From the NCBI RefSeq assembly GCF_019457905.1, contig NZ_JAHZSV010000003.1, forward strand, positions 372,001 through 436,000: a DNA stretch of 64,000 bases, read 5' to 3'. The stretch is from Flagellimonas abyssi (lineage in GTDB: Bacteria > Bacteroidota > Bacteroidia > Flavobacteriales > Flavobacteriaceae). The position numbers were made by a program, and so were the translations under genes. Numbering within the stretch: the stretch's first letter is position 1; every line of letters starts with the position of its first letter. Below are positions 44,709 through 53,800 of the stretch, piece by piece. Below the pieces are notes generated by a model. That model had not been told where the DNA came from. It did not search any database and worked only from the letters and a program-made list of their open reading frames with translations.

Positions 44709-46085
44709 ATGGCCAAAATAACCTCCGAGGAACTTGGGCAGGAACCCATTGGAAAATTACTGATCAAACAGGCCGTACCCGCTTCTATTGGTATTTTGGT
44801 GATGTCCCTGAACGTGCTGGTGGATTCCATTTTTGTGGGCAACTGGATAGGTTCCATCGCCATTGCCGCCATAAACGTGGTACTTCCGGTATCTTTCTTT
44901 ATCGCCGCATTGGGAATGGCCATCGGTATCGGGGGATCCAGCATTATTTCGCGGGCACTGGGTGCCAATAATCGCGATAAGGCCCTAAAAACCTTCGGGA
45001 ACCAGATTACTTTGACCTTGTTGGTTACCATCACCATGGTGGCTCTAGGCCTTTATTTTGTGGATAGTTTGATTCCAGCCTTTGGCGGCAAAGGTGCCAT
45101 TTTTGAACCCGCCAAGATTTACTATACCATCATTTTGTACGGAGTTCCTTTCTTGGCCCTCTGTATGATGGGAAATACCGTGATCCGTGCAGAAGGCAAG
45201 CCTCGTTTTGCCATGATCGCCATGATCATTCCATCTGTGGGAAACCTATTGATGGATTATATCTTTATTTATGTGTTCGATTGGGGCATGCAAGGTGCGG
45301 CTTGGGCCACCACGGTGGGCTACTTGCTCTGCTTTTTTTATGTGTTTTACTTTTTTTTATCGGACAACTCCGAATTAAAAATCGATATCTCCCATTTTGG
45401 ATTGGATCGATCTATTCTTCGGGAAATCGGTTCCTTGGGATTTGTGACCTTGGCCCGACAGGCGGTTACTAGCATCACGTATTTATTGATGAACAATATA
45501 TTGTTCAATTTGGGCGGGGAGGCCATGGTCGCCGTGTATGCCATAATCGGTAGAATGCTGATGTTCGCCCTATTTCCCGTTTTTGGTGTCACCCAAGGAT
45601 TTTTGCCCATCGCTGGCTACAATTATGGAGCGGTAAAGTACGATCGGGTAAAGGAATCCATTTACACTGCCATTAAATATGCAGCTTTGGTGGCAACCCT
45701 TGTTTTTGTGGTGTTGATGGTTTTTCCTTCGGAAATAGCATCCCTGTTTTTGAGCAATCGCCCTGAGCTGTCCCCAGAGGAAATAGAGACCAATAATTTT
45801 GTGCGCCAACATACGCCCTTGGCCATGCGATTGGTTTTTGCCGCAACGCCGATCATTGCCATACAATTGATAGGAGCCGCTTATTTTCAGGCCATTGGCA
45901 AGGCCATTCCTGCTTTGTTGCTGACCTTGACGCGTCAAGGCTTCTTTTTTATCCCGTTGATTTTGATTCTTCCCAATTTTATGGGAGAAATAGGGGTGTG
46001 GCTATCCTTTTGTATTGCCGATGTGCTTTCAACGGTCGTCACAGGATTTTTTCTTCAGAAAGAAATCAGGGCCGAACTATCTTAA
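44709..46085 (+). CDS. MATE-family multidrug efflux transporter
   Basis: 458 residues, about 12 helices in two halves. N-terminal LGQEPIGKLLIKQAVPASIGILVMSLNVLVDSIFVGNWIGS and AIGIGGSSIISRALGANNRDKA are typical MATE blocks, as is FPVFGVTQGFLPIAGYNYGAVKYDRVKES in the second half. It exports cationic compounds using Na+ or H+; substrate not predictable. It follows DUF3050 after 47 bases. Confidence 0.93.
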   Translation: MAKITSEELGQEPIGKLLIKQAVPASIGILVMSLNVLVDSIFVGNWIGSIAIAAINVVLPVSFFIAALGMAIGIGGSSIISRALGANNRDKALKTFGNQITLTLLVTITMVALGLYFVDSLIPAFGGKGAIFEPAKIYYTIILYGVPFLALCMMGNTVIRAEGKPRFAMIAMIIPSVGNLLMDYIFIYVFDWGMQGAAWATTVGYLLCFFYVFYFFLSDNSELKIDISHFGLDRSILREIGSLGFVTLARQAVTSITYLLMNNILFNLGGEAMVAVYAIIGRMLMFALFPVFGVTQGFLPIAGYNYGAVKYDRVKESIYTAIKYAALVATLVFVVLMVFPSEIASLFLSNRPELSPEEIETNNFVRQHTPLAMRLVFAATPIIAIQLIGAAYFQAIGKAIPALLLTLTRQGFFFIPLILILPNFMGEIGVWLSFCIADVLSTVVTGFFLQKEIRAELS

Positions 46086-46138
46086 ATACTTCCAGTTTGA
46101 TCTAGAATGTTTAATTTGGGTCGTTTAACTAAACATCC

Positions 46139-47239
46139 ATGAAAAAATTTGTTCTTGCGGGCTTGGTTGTAGTTTTAGCATTGGCCTGCTCCGAAAAACC
46201 TGAAGAAAAACCCATGTACACCTTATTTGTTGGAACCTACACCGATGGTGATAGCGAGGGCATCTACACCTACACTTTTGATGCGAATACTGGAGAGCTG
46301 TCCAGTAAAAAACTGGCTGCCAAGTTGACCAATCCATCCTATTTGGCCATTTCAGAAGATAAAAAACACCTCTATGCCGTTCAGGAAACCGATGATTTCG
46401 ATAGTTTGGGTGGCGGTGTTACGGCCTTTAGTTTGAACAAGGATTTACTGGAACTTCAAAACAGTATGGGCACTCAGGGCGCACATCCTTGCCACGTATC
46501 ATTTTCGGGTGATGGCCATTTGGCCGTAGCCAATTACACAGGCGGTAATGTTGCCATATTTTCACTTAATGGTGATGGTTCCTTGGCCGATAATCCGCAG
46601 GTAATAGATCATAAACCATTGGATTCCGTAAAAACATCGCATGCTCACATGGCACAGTTCAATATGGATGGGCTTATGGTAACCGATTTGGGATTGGATG
46701 CTGTAAAAAGATACAGAAAAGAAGATGGTAAGTTCGTTCAAGCCGAACAAGCATCCATACCGTTTGAAGATGGAGCAGGGCCACGCCATTTTACCTTTGG
46801 TAATGAAGGTCAACTACTATACGTCATCAATGAACTGAACAGTACCATTTCCGTTTTTGAAAGGGTTGAGAACGGAAATTACCAGGAGGTTCAAGTGGTT
46901 CCAACCTTGGCTCCCGATTTTGATGGAGAAAGCTTTTGTGCCGATCTTCACCTATCACCCGATGGAAAGTTTTTGTACGGTTCCAATCGTGGTGAAAACA
47001 CCATCGTAATTTTTGCTGTGGATGGTACTTCAGGAAAATTGGAATTGGTCGGAAGGGAATCGGTACGCGGGGATTGGCCCCGAAATTTTTCCATAGATCC
47101 AACAGGTGAATTCTTATTGGTCGCCAACAAAAAGACCAGCAACATCGTGGTTTTCAAAAGAGATACGGAAAACGGAACCCTGACTTTTTTGAATGAGACG
47201 GAACACCCTAACCCTGTTTGTTTGGTTTTTACAGAATAG
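46139..47239 (+). CDS. Lactonase-family seven-bladed beta-propeller lipoprotein
   Basis: 366 residues. Signal with lipobox LALACSEKPEEKP (Cys about 17). Blades of the 6-phosphogluconolactonase-like (Pgl, PF10282) family: LFVGTYTDGDSEGIYTYTFDANTGEL, HPCHVSFSGDGHLAVANYTGGNV, AGPRHFTFGNEGQLLYVINELNSTISVF, FCADLHLSPDGKFLYGSNRGENTIVIF and WPRNFSIDPTGEFLLVANKKTSNIVVF. Being exported, it is unlikely to be the cytosolic pentose-phosphate enzyme; the true substrate is unknown. Ends 2 bases from the convergent gene at 47241. Confidence 0.9.
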   Translation: MKKFVLAGLVVVLALACSEKPEEKPMYTLFVGTYTDGDSEGIYTYTFDANTGELSSKKLAAKLTNPSYLAISEDKKHLYAVQETDDFDSLGGGVTAFSLNKDLLELQNSMGTQGAHPCHVSFSGDGHLAVANYTGGNVAIFSLNGDGSLADNPQVIDHKPLDSVKTSHAHMAQFNMDGLMVTDLGLDAVKRYRKEDGKFVQAEQASIPFEDGAGPRHFTFGNEGQLLYVINELNSTISVFERVENGNYQEVQVVPTLAPDFDGESFCADLHLSPDGKFLYGSNRGENTIVIFAVDGTSGKLELVGRESVRGDWPRNFSIDPTGEFLLVANKKTSNIVVFKRDTENGTLTFLNETEHPNPVCLVFTE

Positions 47240-47240
47240 A

Positions 47241-48176
47241 TCAAGGATTTAGGTTCAATTGAATCAAGTGGTAGTCCTCCAATTTGGAAGTGTCTATTAT
47301 TTGATCTGATGTCTCATCGAACATGTCCATTTGAGAATCAGCAACATAGTACATGTGATTGTTGTGAATTGCAAAAGTTGTTGGGATATCCGTTGGGTTC
47401 TCAAATGACCCAAGTTTGGATTGCCCAGTAATTTTGGTTCCCGATTTATTTAAGGTAAACTGAAAAATACCATTCTTTTCAGGGTTACGTCGAGCATTCA
47501 CGATGCAGATCAAAGTATTTTTATAAAACTTCATTCCATCGATTCCCTTGTGGTCATTGGGAAAATTTAGCAGTTTTTTGGTGGCAATATCCAATATGCG
47601 GATTCCACTTTTCATTGAAGCAATATAAAGGTACTGCCCATTGTCGGAAACCGTAATTCCGTTCGGGTGCTGTATTTCTGTATTTGAAAAATAGATTTCC
47701 AAATGTCCATTTTTCTTATTTTGTGTATATATGGCGGAATGTTCAGAATCCGTGATGTAAAAATTACCGTTATGACCTACAGCTATATCGTTGAGGTAAG
47801 ATTTATCAAAATTCTTCAATAAATACGTATTGATCAATTGACCGGTCGAAACATCTAACAACAGTAAAATGGATTGGTTGTCCGGACCTGTATGGCTATT
47901 GCCCAGAGCAAAAAGTGTATCACCTTTTATGGTCATTCCAAAACCAGAAAGGTAACCAAATTGGTTGCTTTCTATAAAAACTTCAGGTTGCGTACCATCC
48001 AGATTGGACCTTACAATTTTGTTTTTAAAAAGGCTGTTCAGATAAACTTTTTGGGAAACAGGATCAATGGCGATGCCCTCTGGAATCAAATCTTTATGAA
48101 AATTCAATTTGACACTGTGGTTGCTTTTGGAACAAGATGTTATCAAAACAACTGCTAGAATGAATATTACACGCAT
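47241..48176 (-). CDS. NHL/SMP-30-like beta-propeller lipoprotein
   Basis: 311 residues from the ATG at 48176, which opens a lipoprotein signal (VVLITSCSKSNH, Cys about 14); the frame to 48254 lies mostly within the next gene. Repeats such as PEGIAIDPVSQKVYLNSLFKNKIVRSNLDGT, YLNDIAVGHNGNFYITDSEHSAIYTQNKK and HPNGITVSDNGQYLYIASMKSGIRIL make a six-bladed propeller likely. Ligand or reaction unknown. Its neighbour at 46139 is also an exported propeller, but converges with it. Confidence 0.85.
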   Translation of the reverse strand: MRVIFILAVVLITSCSKSNHSVKLNFHKDLIPEGIAIDPVSQKVYLNSLFKNKIVRSNLDGTQPEVFIESNQFGYLSGFGMTIKGDTLFALGNSHTGPDNQSILLLLDVSTGQLINTYLLKNFDKSYLNDIAVGHNGNFYITDSEHSAIYTQNKKNGHLEIYFSNTEIQHPNGITVSDNGQYLYIASMKSGIRILDIATKKLLNFPNDHKGIDGMKFYKNTLICIVNARRNPEKNGIFQFTLNKSGTKITGQSKLGSFENPTDIPTTFAIHNNHMYYVADSQMDMFDETSDQIIDTSKLEDYHLIQLNLNP

Positions 48177-48181
48177 GATAT

Positions 48182-49276
48182 TTACTTTTTGGAAAGAAAA
48201 ACAATCACACCAATCAAAATTAGTCCAGCAAGAACAGTAAAGAATATTTTCCAAAAACTATAAGGTCGTGTGCCCGAAATTTGCCCGTTTTCCCCATTGA
48301 TAAAAAAATTGTATTCTTTGCCATTGTAGCGATAGGCACTCACGTAAACGGGCAATAGAATATGCTTAAAAGTCTCCTCGGAGAGTTTCATGTCCATGGA
48401 AAGCACACGTTGGGTGTCGCCACCAATATCGCGCCTGCACCAAGAATCTGCAATGTCCTTTGCCACCTCTTTGGAATGCAAATGCCCATCTTTTAAGGGG
48501 ATGGTATATTTTTCGGTAACAAATCCAGATAAAAAACCGCTGTTGAAAGGTTGAAGTTTTTTCAAATCCCAAAAGGCAATTTTTCCAGGGATTCTTCCAG
48601 CCTTTTGATGTGATGCCTTGATCAACGTATCGTCCACAAAACCTGAAACTTCTCCAGCGGCTGGATACCATCTGGTTTTACGGACTCGTTGGGTCACCAT
48701 TTTTCCATTCGAATTACGGACTCTTTTGGTCTCATAATAATATTCCCCGCGCTGACCTGTATAGGAGGCGTACAATTGTGCATCAAAGGTCCAATAGGGC
48801 AAATAAAGCCCTTTGGTAAACTGAGGGTCCAGAGAGGCTTTTTTTAAGTTGTTCGGTGCAAACCATAAACGCTTTACCCACTTCTTAAAAATGATGAAGG
48901 ATTGTTTTTTATCAATTTGAAAAGGGAGCACCGCACCGGGCAATATCCAATTCTCTTTGTAGGCGTCCTCTATAACCAAGGGTTGGCCGCAATACACGCA
49001 ATGGAGCGATTTGTAGTTTTCTTCCACATGTTGGTCGGCACCGCAATTTTTGCAATGCAGCATGGAGATTTCCTCACTGTGCTTTTGCGAGCCCATTTCC
49101 TGTAAAAATGGCTGTAGCTCCAATTCCTCAAACCCGTTTTTGTCCACTTCAATGGACTCTTGGTGGCCACAATATTCACAACTGATACTGGTGGTGCCAG
49201 GCTTGTATTTAAGCTCCGCCCCGCAATTGGTGCAGGCTTTTTTGAGTTCGGTCTTTTGGATTTTTTGCTCTTCCAT
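48182..49276 (-). CDS. Membrane protein with two N-terminal zinc ribbons
   Basis: 364 residues. Two zinc ribbons: C15/C18/C33/C36 (CTNCG...CEYCG) and C75/C78/C93/C96 (CKNCG...CVYCG). A middle region (about 110-330) contains PYWTFDAQLYASYTGQRGEYYYETKRVR and ILLPVYVSAYRYNGKEYNFFINGENGQISG, and one transmembrane helix lies near the C-terminus (about 340-361). The layout resembles YdjG-type proteins that pair with SPFH proteins. The neighbour at 49464 is such an SPFH protein, in the same direction. Confidence 0.85.
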   Translation of the reverse strand: MEEQKIQKTELKKACTNCGAELKYKPGTTSISCEYCGHQESIEVDKNGFEELELQPFLQEMGSQKHSEEISMLHCKNCGADQHVEENYKSLHCVYCGQPLVIEDAYKENWILPGAVLPFQIDKKQSFIIFKKWVKRLWFAPNNLKKASLDPQFTKGLYLPYWTFDAQLYASYTGQRGEYYYETKRVRNSNGKMVTQRVRKTRWYPAAGEVSGFVDDTLIKASHQKAGRIPGKIAFWDLKKLQPFNSGFLSGFVTEKYTIPLKDGHLHSKEVAKDIADSWCRRDIGGDTQRVLSMDMKLSEETFKHILLPVYVSAYRYNGKEYNFFINGENGQISGTRPYSFWKIFFTVLAGLILIGVIVFLSKK

Positions 49277-49280
49277 ATCT

Positions 49281-49339
49281 TCATTCCCGTGAAGACGGGA
49301 ATCTTGATGGTTTAAGGATCCCTGCTTTCACAGGAATGA
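49281..49339. repeat. REP-like nested palindrome
   Basis: ATTCCCGT-GAAG-ACGGGAAT (49283-49302) is a perfect 8-bp hairpin, enclosed by outer arms TCATTCC (49281-49287) and GGAATGA (49333-49339). It directly precedes the zinc-ribbon gene. Confidence 0.65.
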
Positions 49340-49360
49340 TAGTATAATTAGTGTTCTGTT

Positions 49361-49446
49361 TGTCATTTCGAAGGAGTTTGCGACTGAGAAATCTAAATTG
49401 CAACGCAGGGATTTCTCAATCGTTGCCGAGCAAGCTCATTTCGAAA
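49361..49446. repeat. TCATTTCGAA / GAGAAATC element
   Basis: Holds a 9-bp inverted repeat TGAGAAATC (49385-49393) and GATTTCTCA (49410-49418) and two direct copies of TCATTTCGAA. Same family as the element at 26083. Confidence 0.6.
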
Positions 49447-49463
49447 AGACATTGAATAATAAA

Positions 49464-50603
49464 CTATTCCGTTGGTAAGGGCGGCGGTGTATTGCCTCCC
49501 AAGAACGATTTCAACTCATCCACCTCTTTCAAGGCGGTCCATGTGGACATGCCCTGTTTCCAAACCAAACTATCGCGGTTAATGGTCCGCGAAGCAAAAA
49601 GGGATTGCATTTGTTCAAAGCTCACGGGGCCGTGCTGTGTTCCGTTGGAAGCATAAAAATACATCGTTTGTGCAGGCATTGGCGGAGGTACTGCTCCACC
49701 CGACGATTGCGCCGCTTGTTGTGGGGCTGCTTGCGTGTTTCCGCCCATCATACCGCCCATTTGTTGGGCCAGCACAAATCCCATGCCCATGCCCATTCCG
49801 GCACCGGCGGTTCCGCCTTCGTTTTGGGCAGCTGCCTCAATGGCTTTGGCGGTTTTGAATTTGGTTAATTTATCCAAATCAAGCTTATCGATACGGCTGT
49901 ATTCGAAGATTTCCTTTTTAAGGTCTTCTGGCATGGATACGTTCTCGATGTAGAATTTTTCCAAGGAAATCCCCACGCTTTCAAACTCGGGCGACATGAC
50001 CTCGCGGCAGGTGTCCGAAAGCTCGGTGGTGTTGGCAGCATAGAGTTCGATGGGCAAATTGGCCTGGCCCACGGTATTCGTGAACCGTGTAGCAATCAAA
50101 CTTTTTAAGTGCTCGTTGATTTCAAAATTGGTAAAGTTACTGTCCGTACCTACAATATCTTTTATAAACTTTCCAGCATCTGAAATTTTAAAAGCATAGG
50201 TCCCGAAAGCTCGGATTTCCACCAGACCAAAGCGGTCATCACTTAAAGTGATGGGGCTTTTGGTCCCCCATTTCTCGTCAGTGAACAAGTGAGTGTTCAC
50301 AAAATACACCTCCGCTTTAAAAGGAGAGTTGAATCCATATTTCCAGCCCTTTAGAGTGGCCAGAATAGGCAAGTTTTTTGTGGTGAGGTCGTAAGTGCCG
50401 GGGGCAAATACATCGGCCAATTGCCCCTCGTTGATAAAAACGGCGGTCTGCCCTTCGCGCACAATCAGTTTGGCTCCATTTTTTATTTCATTTTGATAGC
50501 GTTCGAAACGATGGGCAATGGTATCGTCCGTGTAGTCCAGCCACTCAACAATGTCAATAAACTCGTTGCTGAGCTTTTCTTTTATTTTTCCAAAAATATC
50601 CAT
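49464..50603 (-). CDS. SPFH-domain protein with C-terminal GYF_2 domain
   Basis: 379 residues, no signal peptide. An SPFH/band-7 domain of the 'virion core protein' type covers about 20-240 (IVREGQTAVFINEGQLADVFAPGTYDLTTKNLP, GLVEIRAFGTYAFKISDAGKFI, ESVGISLEKFYIENVSMPEDL). A Gly/Met-rich stretch (265-295, GAGMGMGMGFVLAQQMGG) follows and a GYF_2-like domain (about 315-365, FYASNGTQHGPVSFEQMQSLF) ends the protein. Relatives form membrane-linked assemblies with PspA-type stress proteins. It probably acts with the zinc-ribbon protein at 48182. Confidence 0.9.
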   Translation of the reverse strand: MDIFGKIKEKLSNEFIDIVEWLDYTDDTIAHRFERYQNEIKNGAKLIVREGQTAVFINEGQLADVFAPGTYDLTTKNLPILATLKGWKYGFNSPFKAEVYFVNTHLFTDEKWGTKSPITLSDDRFGLVEIRAFGTYAFKISDAGKFIKDIVGTDSNFTNFEINEHLKSLIATRFTNTVGQANLPIELYAANTTELSDTCREVMSPEFESVGISLEKFYIENVSMPEDLKKEIFEYSRIDKLDLDKLTKFKTAKAIEAAAQNEGGTAGAGMGMGMGFVLAQQMGGMMGGNTQAAPQQAAQSSGGAVPPPMPAQTMYFYASNGTQHGPVSFEQMQSLFASRTINRDSLVWKQGMSTWTALKEVDELKSFLGGNTPPPLPTE

Positions 50604-50702
50604 GGTCGTGTTTTTAGTTTAAATGATGCTTAATTTATGAAAAATGAAGATTACTTCCGTTAGATTAGTGTGAAATGACGTCGGATTGTTACAGTTGGCG
50701 TG

Positions 50703-51833
50703 TCATCTGTCAAGTTTTCCTGCCTCCCTCAACATTTCCAACACTTTTTCCTTTGGAAGTGCCTCAATTTTATGCCCATCTCTACCAATCATGGTTTCTC
50801 CTGCAAAAAGGGAATTCAGAATAGCTTCCTCGGTCGCTTCGATGGTGGCAAGGAATAGTGGGGTCATGGCCTCATTTCTCAAGGTCGGAACATTTTGAAT
50901 CGGATTTTCACTCTCATAAGGAATTCGGCATGCCTCTGCCGTAGAAACGGCAATCACGTAATCACCGCTACCATTGCTTGCAATGCCGCCTGTGTGTGAA
51001 AGCCCCAACATGGCCCGTTTGGCCAAACGCTCCAAATTTCTGGAGTCCAAGGGGGCGTCGGTGAGTACGACCATCATACAGGAACCATCGGGGGAATATT
51101 TAAAACTATCGGAATAATGCCCCAGTTTTTTCCCTACTTCCACTCCAGCTACTTGCAAAACACCTCCAAAATTGGTCTGTACCAATACGCCTACGGTATA
51201 CCCTCCTGATTGCTTTGGTAATACTCTGGATGATGTTCCGATACCGCCTTTGAAACCAAAACAAATGGTTCCCGTTCCTGCTCCGACACTTCCTTCTGAA
51301 ACAGGGCCCGTTGATGCATTTTCAATGGCTTTAAGCACATGCTCTTCTGTGATATGACGGCCTCGAATATCGTTGAGGTAGCCATCGTTGGTTTCGCCGA
51401 CCACGGCATTTATGGAACGGACATTTTCGTTTTCAGGTTGATTGAGCGTATAACCGATTACGGCATTTACAGCCGTGGGAACACTCAAGGTATTGGTCAA
51501 TATGATAGGTGTTTCCAAGTTGCCCAGCTCTTTGACTTGGGTATATCCTGCCAACTTGCCAAACCCATTGCCCACGTAGATGGCAGCAGGCACTTTTTCC
51601 TGAAAGATATTTCCTGAATGGGGTAGAATTGCGGTGATGCCCGTTCGAATATCATATCCTTGGTTTAAAGTAAATTGACCCACTTTTACCCCTGGTACAT
51701 CTGTAATGGTATTTAAAGTCCCTGGACGCAACACGCCTACTTCAACACCATGATCTCTAAGTCTGCTTTGTGCTAGCATCAATATTGGCAATATGAAAAA
51801 TAAAAAACAAAAACGATGGTGTAGTCCATTCAT
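50703..51833 (-). CDS. P1-family (DmpA-like) aminopeptidase/esterase
   Basis: 376 residues with a signal peptide (about 1-22, CFLFFILPILMLAQ). Ntn-hydrolase of the DmpA family that cleaves itself into two chains, then releases N-terminal residues from peptides. RDHGVEVGVLRPGTLNTITDVPGVKVGQ, VGAGTGTICFGFKGGIGTSSRV (the self-cleavage and nucleophile site is in this last stretch), VLVQTNFGGVLQVAGVEVG and GDYVIAVSTAE. Probably periplasmic peptide turnover. Confidence 0.93.
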   Translation of the reverse strand: MNGLHHRFCFLFFILPILMLAQSRLRDHGVEVGVLRPGTLNTITDVPGVKVGQFTLNQGYDIRTGITAILPHSGNIFQEKVPAAIYVGNGFGKLAGYTQVKELGNLETPIILTNTLSVPTAVNAVIGYTLNQPENENVRSINAVVGETNDGYLNDIRGRHITEEHVLKAIENASTGPVSEGSVGAGTGTICFGFKGGIGTSSRVLPKQSGGYTVGVLVQTNFGGVLQVAGVEVGKKLGHYSDSFKYSPDGSCMMVVLTDAPLDSRNLERLAKRAMLGLSHTGGIASNGSGDYVIAVSTAEACRIPYESENPIQNVPTLRNEAMTPLFLATIEATEEAILNSLFAGETMIGRDGHKIEALPKEKVLEMLREAGKLDR

Positions 51834-51840
51834 AACTGAC

Positions 51841-52347
51841 TTATTGATTTTTCAATGCGCTAACCGTCACCAACAATTGTCCCACATGGCGTTGACTGTG
51901 CTCGGCAGCATGGAACAGCAGTCCAATAACCGTTGACGGCAATTTTTTACGCCCCACAAAACGCTTCTCGGTAAGAATGGATTCAGGAGTATTTTTAAAA
52001 TATTCCAAAGCCTGATTTACCTTTTTTTCAAAATCGGCGATCAATTGTTGGGACCAGGGCGCGGATTCTCCATTGCCTTCATTTTTTAAAAAATGAAATT
52101 GCTCTTCGGTCAATCCCTTGTTATCGGCGTAGGTGAGCATACGGTCCAATACTCCGGTAATATGTCGTAAATGAAAGCCAATAGAAGCCCGACCAAATGG
52201 ATTTTCCCAAAGTTTATCCTCGGGAAAATCCGCTAAATAGGTCTTTATTTCTCGAACAGACTGTAAAAGCGCATGGGCCGCAGGCTGTAACAGTGCTGGT
52301 ACATCGAGTATGGCACCACTAAGCCAATATTCTTGGGTCGTTGGCAT
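51841..52347 (-). CDS. DinB-superfamily metal-binding protein
   Basis: 168 residues, four-helix bundle of the DinB/YfiT type. The three metal-binding His candidates are in SIGFHLRHITGVLDRML and LLFHAAEHSQRHVGQLLVT. Members include thiol transferases and enzymes of unknown substrate. It is 7 bases upstream of the P1 peptidase and 18 after the oxidoreductase, all in one direction, so cotranscription is likely. Confidence 0.9.
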   Translation of the reverse strand: MPTTQEYWLSGAILDVPALLQPAAHALLQSVREIKTYLADFPEDKLWENPFGRASIGFHLRHITGVLDRMLTYADNKGLTEEQFHFLKNEGNGESAPWSQQLIADFEKKVNQALEYFKNTPESILTEKRFVGRKKLPSTVIGLLFHAAEHSQRHVGQLLVTVSALKNQ

Positions 52348-52365
52348 TATCTTTATTTATCTATT

Positions 52366-53790
52366 TTAAAAATCACGATAATCCCCGGCCAAATATTTGT
52401 TGGCTTTTTCTTCTTTGAACTGTGCAGTTTCTGCATCCCAATGCAAGGTTTCTCCTGGAAAACGACCGGCAATGGTGCCCAACAGAATGGTTTCTGTCAA
52501 TCTTGCGGCATAATCAAAAGGAGCGGTTGTGGTATCCTTCCCCAAACAAGCGTCCACAAATTGATGATAGTGCTTGGGACCTTCGGTAGCATAATTTCGG
52601 ATGGGTTCACCCAAATTGTGCTCTTCGGATACCTTGGCTATTTCTTTGGAGATATCCACATATTTGCCACGAACGATCTTTTTGGGCAATTGCATAAAGT
52701 GGGGCAACAATAAACGTCCTTTGGTTCCGACGAACATGGCTCCTTGTTCTGGCAACTCATTTTCACCAGCAACACCAGCATCCAATGAAATGCTGTTTTC
52801 ATCACTCTTACCGGAGGTATCTTTGTCCTTTTTCATTTCCATTCCTGGCAACAAAAGGTCTTCGTGCATTTCTGGTGCTCCGGGGCCATCATACCAAACC
52901 CATTTCAGGGATTTTCCGGTGTATTCTGTTCCTGGAAACTCGTAGGTTACGGTATTCTTTTCCGGAAAACCGAATCCGTTGGTCGGTCTACATTCCGTTT
53001 TAATGGTTCTGGGCACATCCAGATTAAGGGCATTGTACGGAGTGTCAAAAATGTGAACACCCATATCGCCCAAGGTACCGCAACCGTAGTCCATTAACTT
53101 TCTCCAGTTGCCCGGGTGGTACATATCATCTTTATAGGGACGTTGTTTTGATGTTCCCAACCAAAGGTTCCAATCCAACTGGTCCGGAACGGGGTCTTCA
53201 CCCTCTGGTAATGGGCCATCATAACCCCAGTTTTTAGGGGACCACGCATGTACGGTATGCACTTTTCCAATGATGCCGGACTGTATCAAAAGCGTGGCCA
53301 GTTTATAGTCGTAAAAGGAATGTACCTGTATGCCCATTTGGGTGACCAGTCCTTTCTCGGCGGCCACCTTTTTCATTTCCCTGGATTCGGAAACGTAGTG
53401 GGTCAACGGTTTTTGGCAGTACACGGGCTTGTCCATGTTCATTGCCATCAGGGAAGCCGGGGCATGTGTGTGGTCAGGGGTGGAAACAATTACCGCATCG
53501 ATTTCGTCCCCCATTTCTTCCAACATGGCACGGTAATCAAAAAAGATACGTGCTCCGGGGTGCATTTTGTGTGCCGTGGATAAGTTGATTGCATCCACAT
53601 CGCATAGTGCTATCACTTCAACAGCACTATGGGAAGAGACCGCTTTTAAATCCTCCATTCCCATGTTACCGACCCCAATATGGGCGGTGCGAAGTTTGTC
53701 TTTTGGGAATCCTGCCTTTAAAATTGAAGGTGCCAGCATAATACCGAGCGCCCCAACACTACTTTTTTTTAAAAATTCTCTTTTGTTCAT
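52366..53790 (-). CDS. Gfo/Idh/MocA-family oxidoreductase with Tat-like signal
   Basis: 474 residues. N-terminus NKREFLKKSSVGALGIMLAPSILKA resembles a Tat signal with KR in place of RR. Rossmann domain (about 30-160): LRTAHIGVGNMGMEDLKAV, VIALCDVD, AVIVSTPDHTHAPASLMAM and the catalytic-region CQKPLTHYVSE. C-terminal part: WNLWLGTSKQRPYKDDMYHPGNWRKLMDYGCGTLGDMGVHIFD. Likely acts on sugars or their derivatives in the periplasm. It stands 10 bases after the DUF1080 gene, a frequent pairing. Confidence 0.93.
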   Translation of the reverse strand: MNKREFLKKSSVGALGIMLAPSILKAGFPKDKLRTAHIGVGNMGMEDLKAVSSHSAVEVIALCDVDAINLSTAHKMHPGARIFFDYRAMLEEMGDEIDAVIVSTPDHTHAPASLMAMNMDKPVYCQKPLTHYVSESREMKKVAAEKGLVTQMGIQVHSFYDYKLATLLIQSGIIGKVHTVHAWSPKNWGYDGPLPEGEDPVPDQLDWNLWLGTSKQRPYKDDMYHPGNWRKLMDYGCGTLGDMGVHIFDTPYNALNLDVPRTIKTECRPTNGFGFPEKNTVTYEFPGTEYTGKSLKWVWYDGPGAPEMHEDLLLPGMEMKKDKDTSGKSDENSISLDAGVAGENELPEQGAMFVGTKGRLLLPHFMQLPKKIVRGKYVDISKEIAKVSEEHNLGEPIRNYATEGPKHYHQFVDACLGKDTTTAPFDYAARLTETILLGTIAGRFPGETLHWDAETAQFKEEKANKYLAGDYRDF

Positions 53791-53800
53791 GGTCTGGAGG

